Source: an uncultured Planctomyces sp. (GTDB lineage Bacteria; Planctomycetota; Planctomycetia; Planctomycetales; Planctomycetaceae). Taken from it: a DNA stretch of 64,000 bases. The position numbers and the translations under genes are program-made. The notes below the pieces were generated by a model. That model saw only the letters and a program-made list of their open reading frames with translations, was not told where the DNA came from and ran no database searches. The stretch covers positions 1 to 64,000 of the forward strand of contig CALDJX010000208.1 in the NCBI GenBank assembly GCA_937899075.1, written 5' to 3'. This document shows, one piece after another, positions 49,978-59,780 of this stretch; position 1 is the stretch's first letter, and the number at the start of each line of letters is the position of its first letter.

Positions 49978-51372
49978 TCAAATCAGAATATCGGCTGGGA
50001 CTTTTCCGTAGACGTCGGTCAGGCGGAAGTCGCGGCCGGCGTAGCGGTAGGTTAGTTTTGTGTGGTCCAGGCCGAGCAGATGCAGGGTTGTGGCGTGGAA
50101 GTCGTGGACGTGGAATTTGTTGTCGACTGCTGAGATGCCGAATTCGTCGGTCGCTCCGTAGTTCATGCCGCCTTTGATTCCGCCTCCGGCCATCCACATT
50201 GAATAGCCCGTCGCGTTGTGGTCACGGCCGTCCTGATTGCGGACGGCTGGAGTGCGGCCGAACTCGCCGCTCCACACGATCAGCGTGTCTTTCAGCATGT
50301 CTCGTTCTTTGAGGTCTGAGATCAACGCCGCAATCGGCTGGTCGGTCGCGCCGCAGTTGGAAGTCAGCTTTGACTTCAGAGCCTTGTGCTGATCCCAGCC
50401 TTCGTGCGTCAGCTCGATGAACCGCACGCCGGACTCGGCAAATCGGCGAGCCATCAGACACGCTCGACCGAAGTCGTCCGTCAGTCCTTTTCCGATGCCG
50501 TACTTCTTCTGCGTCTGCAGAGTCTCGCTGGAAGTATCCATCACCTGAGGCACTGCCGACTGCATGCGGAAGGCGAGTTCGTAAGACTCGATGACTCCGT
50601 CGATCTGAGAATTCAGCGGCTGACGATCGGCGAGGCCCCGATTCAACGACTGCACAAAGTCGATCTGTTTTCGCTGGATGTCTTCAGGAAGCTGCGAGTT
50701 GCTGATGTTGCCGATCTGGACGTTGCTCAGTGAGTCGCCCTGATCGCCGATTCGGGTTCCCTGGTAGACCGCTGGCAGAAACGCTGAGCCATAATTCTGA
50801 GCGCCGCCCAGTCGAGCCGGAGGCTTGATCGTGATGAAGCCGGGCAGGTCCTGGTTCTCTGTGCCGAGCCCGTACAAAGCCCACGCTCCCATTGACGGGC
50901 GGACGAACTGGAAGTTGCCCGTGTGAAGCTGCACCAGAGCCTGCGGGTGATTCGGGATGTCCGTCCAGGCTCCGTTGATGACGCACAGGTCGTCAGCATG
51001 TTCCGAGAGATGCGGGTACAGGTCAGAAATCAGCAGGCCGCTGTCGCCGCGTGGTTTAAATTCCCAGGGCGACGGCAGCAGCTTACGACCCTTCTGAGAA
51101 TTCTGCCCCTTGGCATCGCCGCCGGGAGCCTCCCCCTCGTGCTTCTTCAACGCCGGTTTGTAATCGAATGTGTCGACGTGAGATGGTCCTCCGCGCATGC
51201 AGAGGAAGATGACGCGGTTGGCTTTCGGTTCGAAGTGAGGCTGTCGGGGCATCAAAGGATTTGACGACTGCCGCTCCTTCGCCGAGGCAGCGGCAGCGAG
51301 ACCCGCAAAGGCCATGTACCCAAATCCGCACGAAACAGATTTCAGAGCGTTGCGACGAGTGAATTCAAACAT
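49978..51372 (-). CDS. DUF1501 domain-containing protein
   Basis: 'CMRGGPSHVDTFDYKP', 'IVWSGEFGRTPAVRNQDGRDHNATGYSMWMAGGGIKGG'. Confidence 0.93.
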   Translation of the reverse strand: MFEFTRRNALKSVSCGFGYMAFAGLAAAASAKERQSSNPLMPRQPHFEPKANRVIFLCMRGGPSHVDTFDYKPALKKHEGEAPGGDAKGQNSQKGRKLLPSPWEFKPRGDSGLLISDLYPHLSEHADDLCVINGAWTDIPNHPQALVQLHTGNFQFVRPSMGAWALYGLGTENQDLPGFITIKPPARLGGAQNYGSAFLPAVYQGTRIGDQGDSLSNVQIGNISNSQLPEDIQRKQIDFVQSLNRGLADRQPLNSQIDGVIESYELAFRMQSAVPQVMDTSSETLQTQKKYGIGKGLTDDFGRACLMARRFAESGVRFIELTHEGWDQHKALKSKLTSNCGATDQPIAALISDLKERDMLKDTLIVWSGEFGRTPAVRNQDGRDHNATGYSMWMAGGGIKGGMNYGATDEFGISAVDNKFHVHDFHATTLHLLGLDHTKLTYRYAGRDFRLTDVYGKVPADILI

Positions 51373-51439
51373 GGAGTGTTCCTGGATCGATTGTCTCGAT
51401 GAAAGAGTTCTGCTTCGTTAACTCAAGTGAATAATTTTT

Positions 51440-51571
51440 CTGACGCAAAGTCGCGAAGACGCAAAGGACCGCAAAGATTCAAACTTAAATGAATGGAGTA
51501 TTTGCCGTCAGCCGAAGCTTCGCCTCTTCAGATTCTTTGCGAATCTTCGCGCCTCTGCGACTTTGCGTCAG
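51440..51571. repeat. CGCAAAG-family inverted pair
   Basis: CTGACGCAAAGTCGCGAAGACGCAAAGGACCGCAAAGA opposite TTCTTTGCGAATCTTCGCGCCTCTGCGACTTTGCGTCAG. Confidence 0.85.
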
Positions 51572-51626
51572 ATTGTGCATTCGGAAACACTCAGTCTGAC
51601 TTCGTGAGTTATATCGTCAGGCCGTC

Positions 51627-54092
51627 TTATTCGACGTATCGGAATTCGGCACTTGCGAACAACGATTGAGCAAGGCCGGTCCATGCTTTCTTCTGACGAG
51701 TGGATTCCGATTCGCTGCTTTCAAAGGATTGTGAGGTCTGAGCGACGAACGCCAGAGCTTCGTTTCGTTCGGAGTCAGACGGCTGCCGTGCAAAAGCGAT
51801 CTGCCACGCTCGATCGATGCGAGCTTCGTCGTGCAGGTCATCGTCGTCGAGTAGTCGTTGAGCGAACGCATCCGCCTGCGCGGTGACAAAATCGCTGTTC
51901 ATCATGTAAAGAGCCTGCGTCGCGACGGTTGTGACGTCGCGGCTTCCGTAAATCATACTCGGCTCAGGGAAGTCGAAGACTTTCAGAATCTCGGGGACAT
52001 AGCCACGAACAATCGGCAGATAGACGCTGCGTTTTGTGTCGTCTTCTCCGAACTTATCGGTTTTCAAATTTCGACCGATGATCCCATTGCCGACTGACAA
52101 AACGACGGAGCCCTTGGCCGGGTCGGTATCGAGCTTCCCACTGACAACGAGCATCGCGTCGCGGATTGATTCGGCTTCGAGGCGGCGATGATTGGCTCGC
52201 CACAGCAGATCGTTGGCAGGATCGGTTTCTTCCGAAGCCGAGTTGCTTTCGCTGCCCAGTTGATAAACGCGGCTGGTCATGATTCGACGGATGGTGTGTT
52301 TGACCGACCAGCCGTTGGCTTTGAAATCGGAAGCGAGCCAGTCGAGCAGTTCGGGATGCGTCGGCCGGTCGCCGTTGGCTCCGAAGTTGTCGACAGTCGC
52401 GACAAGGCCGCGTCCGAAAAGATGCTGCCAGATTCGATTCACGGCGACGCGAGCGGTCAGCGGGTTGTCGTTCTGAGTCAGCCACTCCGCCAGCGCAAGG
52501 CGTCCGCTGGTTGAACCATCCAGTTCGGGAATGTGACCGACGCTGCCGATCGTCAGGAACCCTCGCGCGACCACGTCTCCTTTGTCGTTTGCCTCACCTC
52601 GGATTCGCAGTTCCGTGTTGTCAGGCGAAGCCGAGTCGAGGACCGCCATTGTCTGCTCGCCGTCTTTCGACTCGCCGACTTCTGCTTTCTGTTCTTTGAT
52701 CCGTTTTGAAAGCTGTTTGATTCTTGCTTCCGATTTATCCCTTTGGATGCTGATGTTTTTTGTCTTCGGATTTTTCTTTAACTGAATCTCAAAACGTTTC
52801 AGTTTCGCTTGCTCGGCCTTGAGTTGTTTCTGTACGGCGGCCGTCGACGAACCTTTGCCCGTTCCCTTGGTTGAAATCTGACCGACCGTACCGTCGGCGG
52901 CGATGCTTAACAGCCGGCTGGGATTTCGATTTCCGTTCGACGCGTCCGTTCCGTAGAACGTGTCCGTGCTGCGGAAGATTCCGGCGAGCGCGTAGTATTC
53001 TTTCTGCGGAACCGGATCGAACTTGTGATCGTGGCAGCGGGCACACGACGCCGTCAGTCCGATGAACGCTCGCGTGGTGACATCAATCTGCTCGTCGACG
53101 ACGTCCATCGCGAAGGCTTCGTCGTTGGTCTCGTTCAGCGATTTAGGACCGATGGCCAGAAACGCCGTCGCCATGACCTGGTCACGCCGTTGCTTTGGAG
53201 AATCGTAAGGCAGCAGATCGCCAGCAACCTGCTCCTTGATGAACCGATCGAACGGCTTGTCATCGTTGAACGATTGAATGATCCAGTCGCGGTACCGCCA
53301 TGCGTAGGGGAAGGTGGCGTTTCGCTCCATGCCGGTGGACTCGCCGTACCGCACGACGTCCATCCAGTGGCGACCCCAGCGTTCGCCGAAGTGAGGCGAT
53401 GCAAGAAGCTCGTCGACGGTTTGTTCGACAGCGCTCGCCAGGTTTTTCGCGGCCCGACGTTCAAAGTCTGATAGCTGTTCCGGAGTCGGTGGCAGGCCAA
53501 TCAGATCGAAGTAGATTCGGCGAGCCAGCGTTTGAGCAGACGCATCATCAACCGGCGCGACGTCTCGTTCAGCATGTTTCGCCGCGACGAACTGATCGAT
53601 CCCAGTGCGCGGCCATTGAGTGTCGACTTTTGGCGGCTTCGGATTGGCGAGCGGTCGAAAAGCCCAGAAGCTGCGAGCTTTCTCGAAATCGATTTCCCGA
53701 CGAATCAACGCGGCTTTGCCATCTCGAGGATCCTGCGCTCCCATTTTGATCCACTGTTCAAACTTCGCGATCGTTTCGGGCGGAAGCTGTTCCTCGGGAG
53801 GCATCTCCAGCCCTTCCCACCGAATCGCTTCCAGCAGCAGGCTGTCGGAAAGCTGGCCGGGGACAACGGCTTCGCCAGAGTCGCCGCCCATGCGAATTCC
53901 CTCGCGAGTATCCAGCAGCAGGTTGCCCTTCGGCTCTTTGGTACTCGACGAGTGGCACTCGTAACACTTCGCCACCAGAACCGGGCGAATGTGCTTTTCG
54001 AAGAACTCGATGCCCGCCTTCTCATCGGCCGCCCGCAACGATACGGGCAGAAAGGCCAACAAGACGATCGCAAGTGACAGTCGCGGTATCAT
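51627..54092 (-). CDS. PSCyt1-DUF1549-DUF1553 (PSCyt2/PSD1) protein
   Basis: [23 protein letters not shown], '[17 protein letters not shown]', [24 protein letters not shown], '[17 protein letters not shown]'. Confidence 0.94.
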   Translation of the reverse strand: MIPRLSLAIVLLAFLPVSLRAADEKAGIEFFEKHIRPVLVAKCYECHSSSTKEPKGNLLLDTREGIRMGGDSGEAVVPGQLSDSLLLEAIRWEGLEMPPEEQLPPETIAKFEQWIKMGAQDPRDGKAALIRREIDFEKARSFWAFRPLANPKPPKVDTQWPRTGIDQFVAAKHAERDVAPVDDASAQTLARRIYFDLIGLPPTPEQLSDFERRAAKNLASAVEQTVDELLASPHFGERWGRHWMDVVRYGESTGMERNATFPYAWRYRDWIIQSFNDDKPFDRFIKEQVAGDLLPYDSPKQRRDQVMATAFLAIGPKSLNETNDEAFAMDVVDEQIDVTTRAFIGLTASCARCHDHKFDPVPQKEYYALAGIFRSTDTFYGTDASNGNRNPSRLLSIAADGTVGQISTKGTGKGSSTAAVQKQLKAEQAKLKRFEIQLKKNPKTKNISIQRDKSEARIKQLSKRIKEQKAEVGESKDGEQTMAVLDSASPDNTELRIRGEANDKGDVVARGFLTIGSVGHIPELDGSTSGRLALAEWLTQNDNPLTARVAVNRIWQHLFGRGLVATVDNFGANGDRPTHPELLDWLASDFKANGWSVKHTIRRIMTSRVYQLGSESNSASEETDPANDLLWRANHRRLEAESIRDAMLVVSGKLDTDPAKGSVVLSVGNGIIGRNLKTDKFGEDDTKRSVYLPIVRGYVPEILKVFDFPEPSMIYGSRDVTTVATQALYMMNSDFVTAQADAFAQRLLDDDDLHDEARIDRAWQIAFARQPSDSERNEALAFVAQTSQSFESSESESTRQKKAWTGLAQSLFASAEFRYVE

Positions 54093-54337
54093 CTGACAAC
54101 TCCGGAGAGCGATTGGGGCAGGGGTGGGCTCGATGAGGGCGTTGCACGTCTGAATGCAAAGGAACAGATGCGCAGAAACGCTCGATTATTTGCCGAATCG
54201 ACCCGGCATATCAACTTACACTGTTCTGGCGGGGCTGATTGGAGGCGTTCAGTTCGGAATTTGACAACGGGGCAAGGTTCTCGTGAGTACGACCGTTTTG
54301 CGTTACCAGTCGTGACGTGATTTTCAGCGGCGTAACC

Positions 54338-54438
54338 TCGTAGGTCAGGCTTTGCCTGACGAAGTGCTGGGAGTTTAAAACGCTCGCAACCTGGACAACG
54401 ATCGCAGTCAATTTCGTCAGGCAGAGCGTGACCTACGA
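54338..54438. repeat. REPIN-like inverted pair, family A
   Basis: TCGTAGGTCAGGCTTTGCCTGACGAA (54338-54363) and TTCGTCAGGCAGAGCGTGACCTACGA (54413-54438). Confidence 0.85.
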
Positions 54439-55140
54439 GACGGGCTCAAGGCGGCCGTCGCGGAGTTCCATGTGTTGGGGGAATCGGCCGGCGAGTTCTG
54501 TGCTGTGAGTCACGCAGATCAAAAGTACGTTCTGTTCGCGGCTGAGTTCCAGCAGCAAGTCACCAACGGCGTCGGCTGTTGCTCGGTCGAGGTTTCCGGT
54601 TGGCTCGTCGGCCAGCAGGATTTCAGGCTGGTTGATGAGGGCTCGACAAACGGCGACTCGCTGACGTTCTCCGCCGGAAAGCTGAGCGGGACGATGCGTC
54701 ACGCGGTCGGCGAGTCCGACTCTTGTCAGCAGGTCACGAGCACGTTTTTCGTCAGCGTCCGCGACGCCCTTTCCCGCCAGCAATGGAATGAGCACGTTTT
54801 CCAGGACCGTACATTGCGGCAACAGATGATGATCCTGAAAAATGAATCCCAGGTGCTCGTTGCGAAATTTCGCGAGTTCCGATTCGGACATGCTCGTTGG
54901 ATCGCTGCCGAGTATTTCAATCCTTCCGGCAGTCAACTCGTCCAGCAGGCCGACGATGTAGAGCAGCGTGCTTTTCCCTGAACCCGACGGTCCGGTGACC
55001 GCCAGCGCGTCGCCGCGGTTAAGAGAAAGATCGACGTTACGAAGAATCGACAATTGCCCCGCCGCTCCGATGAAGTCTTTGGACAATCCGGACAGAGCGA
55101 TGTCAGCGACTGCCGTCGATGATCCTGTTGATTCAGTCAT
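54433..55140 (-). CDS. ABC transporter ATP-binding protein (LolD/MacB-like)
   Basis: Walker A 'GPSGSGKSTLL', 'LSGGERQRVAVCRALINQPEILLADEPTGNLD'. Confidence 0.93.
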   Translation of the reverse strand: MTESTGSSTAVADIALSGLSKDFIGAAGQLSILRNVDLSLNRGDALAVTGPSGSGKSTLLYIVGLLDELTAGRIEILGSDPTSMSESELAKFRNEHLGFIFQDHHLLPQCTVLENVLIPLLAGKGVADADEKRARDLLTRVGLADRVTHRPAQLSGGERQRVAVCRALINQPEILLADEPTGNLDRATADAVGDLLLELSREQNVLLICVTHSTELAGRFPQHMELRDGRLEPVS

Positions 55141-55160
55141 GGAGTGCCGCCGTTAATTGA

Positions 55161-55242
55161 GTAGGGGATGACAAGCGGAGTGCCGGCATACCATTGTTAA
55201 TCAGGCAGATGGTATGCCGGCGCTCCGCTTGTCATACCCTAC
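55161..55242. repeat. REPIN-like inverted pair, family C
   Basis: GTAGGGGATGACAAGCGGAGTGCCGGCATACCA and TGGTATGCCGGCGCTCCGCTTGTCATACCCTAC. Confidence 0.85.
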
Positions 55243-55276
55243 GTGTTCGGGAAAATTCTCGTCGAAGCTCACGACG

Positions 55277-55786
55277 TCACGGCTCGTTGCCGACCTCGCC
55301 GGATTCAAGAATCACGCTGTCATACTCGGGTGGGATCGGGATCGACTCCAGCGGCGCGTCGTGTCGACAAAGACAGCAGGCTGTTTTCATTCGCCCGTGT
55401 GCAACGCGAGTTCCGTCTCGGAAGAATTCATAGCGGATCGTCAACGACTTCACACCCTTCCGCTCGACGTTGACATGAACGTCCAGCACGTCTTCGAACC
55501 TCGCCGGCGCCTCGAACGTGCAGTTGGCGGAAACTCGCGGCCAGCCGATGACAACGCCGTCAGCCTGCTTCTTCATGATGCTCAGTCCGAGCGACCGGAA
55601 GAACTCGTGCTCGGCTTCTTCCATGTAGAAGTAGTAGTTCGAAAAGTGCATGATCCCGGCCATGTCGGTGTGAGAAAACTCGACGCGGCGTTGGGTGAGA
55701 AATTGAGCGGTCATTGGCGACTCGTGAAAAGACGGGATACGACGAACCGGCATTGTCGCGACGCGGGCAAAGGATCGCAAAGGCAC
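55277..55786 (-). CDS. Acyl-CoA thioesterase (4-hydroxybenzoyl-CoA thioesterase-like)
   Basis: 'RRVEFSHTDMAGIMHFSNYYFYMEEAEHEFFRSLG' hotdog motif; shorter start possible at MTAQFL. Confidence 0.85.
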   Translation of the reverse strand: MPLRSFARVATMPVRRIPSFHESPMTAQFLTQRRVEFSHTDMAGIMHFSNYYFYMEEAEHEFFRSLGLSIMKKQADGVVIGWPRVSANCTFEAPARFEDVLDVHVNVERKGVKSLTIRYEFFRDGTRVAHGRMKTACCLCRHDAPLESIPIPPEYDSVILESGEVGNEP

Positions 55787-55931
55787 CCGTTGTCATATCT
55801 CACAGAATTCGTCGGCGATGCTGAAATCATCACTCCGCTATCTTAGACTCGCGAGATTCCTGATCGAGATCAGCCGCTGCTGCCTCGTCGCGACACTCAT
55901 TTTCAGCCACCCTCCAGTTTGATCGCCAGCA

Positions 55932-57362
55932 ATGCTGAGACACCTTCCGTCCGTCACTGACCTGCTTGAGCAACCGGCGATTCTTGAGCTTTGCGCTGGG
56001 CATGGGCGACTTCTCGTCACGAAATGGGTGCGTCAGGCCGTTGATCAAAAACGGGCCGCTCTGCGAAAACAGTTGCAACAGTCACCGGCTGAGAAACTTC
56101 CTGCCGAAACCGGCGACAAGGACGCGGCGGCTGTCAGAGACCTGTTGCGGATCGAATTACTCGAGGCCGTAGTTGAAATCGCTCATCAGTCGGACCTCGA
56201 ACGTGTCCAGGGAATCATCAACGCGACCGGCATCGTTCTTCACACCGGACTTGGTCGAGCGCCATTATCGGCGGGAGCAAAGCAGGCACTCCAGGATGCC
56301 GCCGGAGCGTGCAACGCCGAAGTCGATATCGCGACCGGCGACCGGCGCTACCGCGGCTACCAGCTCAACTCGACTCTGCAATTACTGACGGGTTGCGAAT
56401 CGTCGCTGATCGTCAACAACAACGCGGCGGCAACACTGCTGACTCTGCAGGCGTTGGGAGCCGGTCGCGAAGTCATCATCTCTCGCGGCGAGCTGATCGA
56501 AATTGGAGGCTCGTTTCGGCTGCCGGAGATCTTCGAACTCAGCGGAGTCATTCTGCGGGAAGTCGGCACGACAAACCGCACCAGTTTGAAGGACTACGAA
56601 AACGCCATCGGCCCGGACACGGCCGCGATCATGCACGTGCATCCGTCGAATTATCGTGTCGTCGGTTTTGCCTCGAAGCCGGACGAAGCCGACATGTTTG
56701 CGCTTGCTCGCGAACACGGCGTCATCGCCATCGACGATATCGGCAGCGGTGCGATGTTCGACACTCGGGACGCAGGACTGCCGTACGAGCCAACCTTTCA
56801 GCACAGCATCGCCGCCGGCGCGGACGTTGTTCTCGGAAGCGGAGACAAACTTCTTGGCGGGCCACAGTGCGGCATCATTGTCGGAAATGACAAATGTGTT
56901 GCGAAGATTCGCCAGCACCCGCTGGCTCGTGCCGTCAGAGTCGGCAAGCTGACGCTGGCAGCGCTCGGCGCGACGCTCGATTCATACACCCGTGACGAAG
57001 CTCGTTCCGAGATCCCAACCCAGGCGATGCTCTTCGTCACGACGGAAGAATTGCAAAGTCGAGCGGAAGCTATCAAGCAGGAAATCGCCGACGGCTCTGA
57101 CTTACGACTCACGATCCGTGACGATGTCTCTCAGGTTGGCGGTGGTTCGCTGCCGGCCGTCGAACTGCCGACGGTCGTCATCGCGTTGAAGCACCAGAAG
57201 CTTTCCGCCGATGACCTGGCTGTCCGACTCCGCACCGGCCGCATCGGCGTCTTTGTTCGAATTCAGAACAACGAAGTCCTTCTCGACATCCGCAGCGTCC
57301 TGCCCGAAGACGATTCCCGCCTGGCTCTGGCCGTCCGCCTGATCCGCTCGGAAGGTCGCTAA
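55932..57362 (+). CDS. selA: L-seryl-tRNA(Sec) selenium transferase
   Basis: 'INATGIVLHTGLGRAPLS', 'NNNAAATLLTLQAL', 'ISRGELIEIGGSFRLPEI', 'GSGDKLLGGPQCGIIVG'. Confidence 0.93.
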   Translation: MLRHLPSVTDLLEQPAILELCAGHGRLLVTKWVRQAVDQKRAALRKQLQQSPAEKLPAETGDKDAAAVRDLLRIELLEAVVEIAHQSDLERVQGIINATGIVLHTGLGRAPLSAGAKQALQDAAGACNAEVDIATGDRRYRGYQLNSTLQLLTGCESSLIVNNNAAATLLTLQALGAGREVIISRGELIEIGGSFRLPEIFELSGVILREVGTTNRTSLKDYENAIGPDTAAIMHVHPSNYRVVGFASKPDEADMFALAREHGVIAIDDIGSGAMFDTRDAGLPYEPTFQHSIAAGADVVLGSGDKLLGGPQCGIIVGNDKCVAKIRQHPLARAVRVGKLTLAALGATLDSYTRDEARSEIPTQAMLFVTTEELQSRAEAIKQEIADGSDLRLTIRDDVSQVGGGSLPAVELPTVVIALKHQKLSADDLAVRLRTGRIGVFVRIQNNEVLLDIRSVLPEDDSRLALAVRLIRSEGR

Positions 57363-57520
57363 GGACAGGTCTCGAAATAACTTTCCGAATTCGGTGTAAG
57401 CGACGATTTCCGTCATTCCCGCGCAGGCGGGAAACCAGTTGTCCGTGGAATTCTGGGTTCCCGCCTGCGCGGGAATGTCGAAGTTGAATATCCGGAAATT
57501 AAACCGCGACAATTCCTAAG
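57359..57520. mobile_element. 162-bp MITE-like element, copy 2
   Basis: Same length and core (57411-57438 / 57453-57480) as copy 1 at 40780-40941; imperfect terminal repeats CTAAGGA...TTTCCGA / TCCGGAAATTA...TCCTAAG. Confidence 0.85.
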
Positions 57521-57860
57521 TCGCGTGAAAGAAGTAGCCGCGTTCACAACCAGCGGCTGTGGTTACATTGCCAGCCTCAGACAAGTCTGACGATCGTTGG
57601 CCGTGGCAATTCGCATTGCGGCGTTTTTGAAGCTGCGCTATCATGCGGCTCCCTCCGGGCACTTCGTAGCCCGTCCGCTGAAACGTTGGCCCATTCGGCC
57701 TTCACCTCCCGAGCCGTCCGGCTCAAACAGAACACTCACTCATAACTCAAAAAAAGCACATTCGCATCGCGCAGGTTCTTTGTGCGCGCACGGTTTCGTG
57801 CTTTACCCATCCACGAGCGAATTTCCTCCCCACAAACTCTCTTCAATTTCAGATCAAACA

Positions 57861-58763
57861 ATGTTGCGGCTGGGCATCGTCGATCTCGATTCGTCGCACT
57901 CGGTCGAATTCTCGCGCCGGTTTAACCATGCGGGAGTCGATCGCGAGCAATGGGTCGAAGGTGCGCAGGTCGTTGCTGCGTGGTCCGGCGGTTCGGTGAT
58001 GGCTCCGGAACGGGTTCCTGGCTTTCAGGCCGAACTGGACAGCATCGGCGTCGAGATCGTCGACAGCCACGAACAACTAATGGAACAAATCGATGGCGTG
58101 CTGATTCTGTCTCTTTGCGGCGATTGCCACCTCGAACGAGCACGACCGTTTCTCGAAGCAGGCATGCCGACGTTCGTCGACAAACCGTTCGCGTGTTCGG
58201 TCAGTGACGCCAGAGAGATCATCGCAATCGCTGAGAAAAATCAGACGACACTATTGAACAGTTCGGCTCTTCGATTCAGTCAGGAAGTCAAAGAGTCAGC
58301 GTTTCAGAAGCAGCACCTCGGAAACACCAACGGAGCGATTACCTACGGGCCGGCGAAGCGAGCGGACGGAAACCCCGGCCTGTTTCACTACGGAATTCAT
58401 TCCGTCGAGCTGTTGTTCGAACTGCTCGGCAGCGGCTGCGAAACAGTTTCGACAATCTGGTCCGACGAAGCGGAAGTCGTCACCGGAGTCTGGGCTGACG
58501 GCCGGATCGGAACGGTTCGCGGAAATCGGACAGGAGTTACTTCATACGGATTCGTGGCGTTCTGCGATGACGGCGTTGTGTCGGAAACGGTGTCGACAAG
58601 ATTTGCCTATCGAAACCTCTGTCGCGAGATCGTTCGGACGTTTGAGTCAAAGCAACCATCGGTCACTCACGAATCCAATCTGGATGTTGTTCGGTTCGTG
58701 CTGGCATCACTGAACAGCGAGCGGTCTGGCGGGCAGCCAGTTTCTCTGCGCGACATAAATTGA
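57861..58763 (+). CDS. Gfo/Idh/MocA family oxidoreductase
   Basis: ATG at 57861; 'GVLILSLCGDCHLERARPFLEAGMPTFVDKPFACSVSDAREIIAIAE'. Confidence 0.85.
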   Translation: MLRLGIVDLDSSHSVEFSRRFNHAGVDREQWVEGAQVVAAWSGGSVMAPERVPGFQAELDSIGVEIVDSHEQLMEQIDGVLILSLCGDCHLERARPFLEAGMPTFVDKPFACSVSDAREIIAIAEKNQTTLLNSSALRFSQEVKESAFQKQHLGNTNGAITYGPAKRADGNPGLFHYGIHSVELLFELLGSGCETVSTIWSDEAEVVTGVWADGRIGTVRGNRTGVTSYGFVAFCDDGVVSETVSTRFAYRNLCREIVRTFESKQPSVTHESNLDVVRFVLASLNSERSGGQPVSLRDIN

Positions 58764-58801
58764 AGCAGGAAGATTTCCTGAGTTGAGAGCAAGGTTTCCT
58801 C

Positions 58802-59647
58802 ATGAAACGATCATCAGTCACTCTCGGTCTGATTCTGGCAGTCGTTGCCGGGTTGAGTTCCGTCGCGTCGGCTCAGCAGTTCCGCGTTTATACGGAAGTG
58901 TCGATTCCGCCACAGAATCCGGAACCCGGAAAAATGCAGGGCGAGGTCGTCGCTCGCAGCCTGACAATCTTTCATGCGGGGCGTGTGTTCGACTGGCTGA
59001 AGACGGCCGGCGAGGTCACGATTTTCGAACCAGCTCATCAGCGATTCGTCGTTTTCAACGGTCGCAAGCTGATCAAAACAACGATCGACTTCAAAGAAAT
59101 TGATCGAATGCTGGCAGCGGCTCGGGACGAAACCAGCAACCATGCCGAACGCCTGCTGAACCGCAACGATCGGAACGCAACGACCATCGCGACGTCGTTG
59201 CAGTTTCAGTTGAACCCAACGTTCAAACATTCCTTCGAGCAGAGTTCGCTGCTGCTTGATCTGGACAGTCCAAAGCTTGAGTACCACGTCAACTGCGGCA
59301 CGACTCCGATTCCGGAAGCCGTGGATGCGTACATGGAATACGCTGACTGGACTGCGAAGTTGAATCACGTGATGCACCCTCGCAGCCTGTATCCCGCTCC
59401 GCGAATGAAGTTGAACGAGAGCCTGCGTAAGCACAAAGTTCTGCCGGTCAAAGTTCAGCTTCGAGTCGATTTCGACCAGCCGATGCACCTGCAGGCCGAT
59501 CATCGTTTTGCGTGGCAACTGGAAAAAATCGACCGGCAGAGTATTCAACACTGGGAAAACAAGGTCGGCGATCCATCGTTTAAGAACCTGACGTTTCGCG
59601 ACTACCAGAAAGCGATCCTCAACGAGACAGCGCAGGCTGCACGTTGA
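58802..59647 (+). CDS. Exported hypothetical protein
   Basis: Signal peptide MKRSSVTLGLILAVVAGLSSVASAQ. Confidence 0.7.
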   Translation: MKRSSVTLGLILAVVAGLSSVASAQQFRVYTEVSIPPQNPEPGKMQGEVVARSLTIFHAGRVFDWLKTAGEVTIFEPAHQRFVVFNGRKLIKTTIDFKEIDRMLAAARDETSNHAERLLNRNDRNATTIATSLQFQLNPTFKHSFEQSSLLLDLDSPKLEYHVNCGTTPIPEAVDAYMEYADWTAKLNHVMHPRSLYPAPRMKLNESLRKHKVLPVKVQLRVDFDQPMHLQADHRFAWQLEKIDRQSIQHWENKVGDPSFKNLTFRDYQKAILNETAQAAR

Positions 59648-59780
59648 GTCTTCGTGCCGGGAAGGCCCCAGACGTCGTTGCTTCTTGCTGACAGATTTCG
59701 AGGGGCGTAAGCTGGTCAGTCGGCGTTGCATTGGCAGATCGACGTTGAACGATCTCATGCGACGTGTCCTGGAGTTGCCC

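Noticed and set aside
57350-57523. 3-bp target-site duplication (TCG) flanking MITE copy 2
   Set aside because: Too short to distinguish from chance and not reproduced at copy 1
55932-57840. Possible tRNA-Sec near selA
   Set aside because: No convincing acceptor or T-arm pairing found by eye
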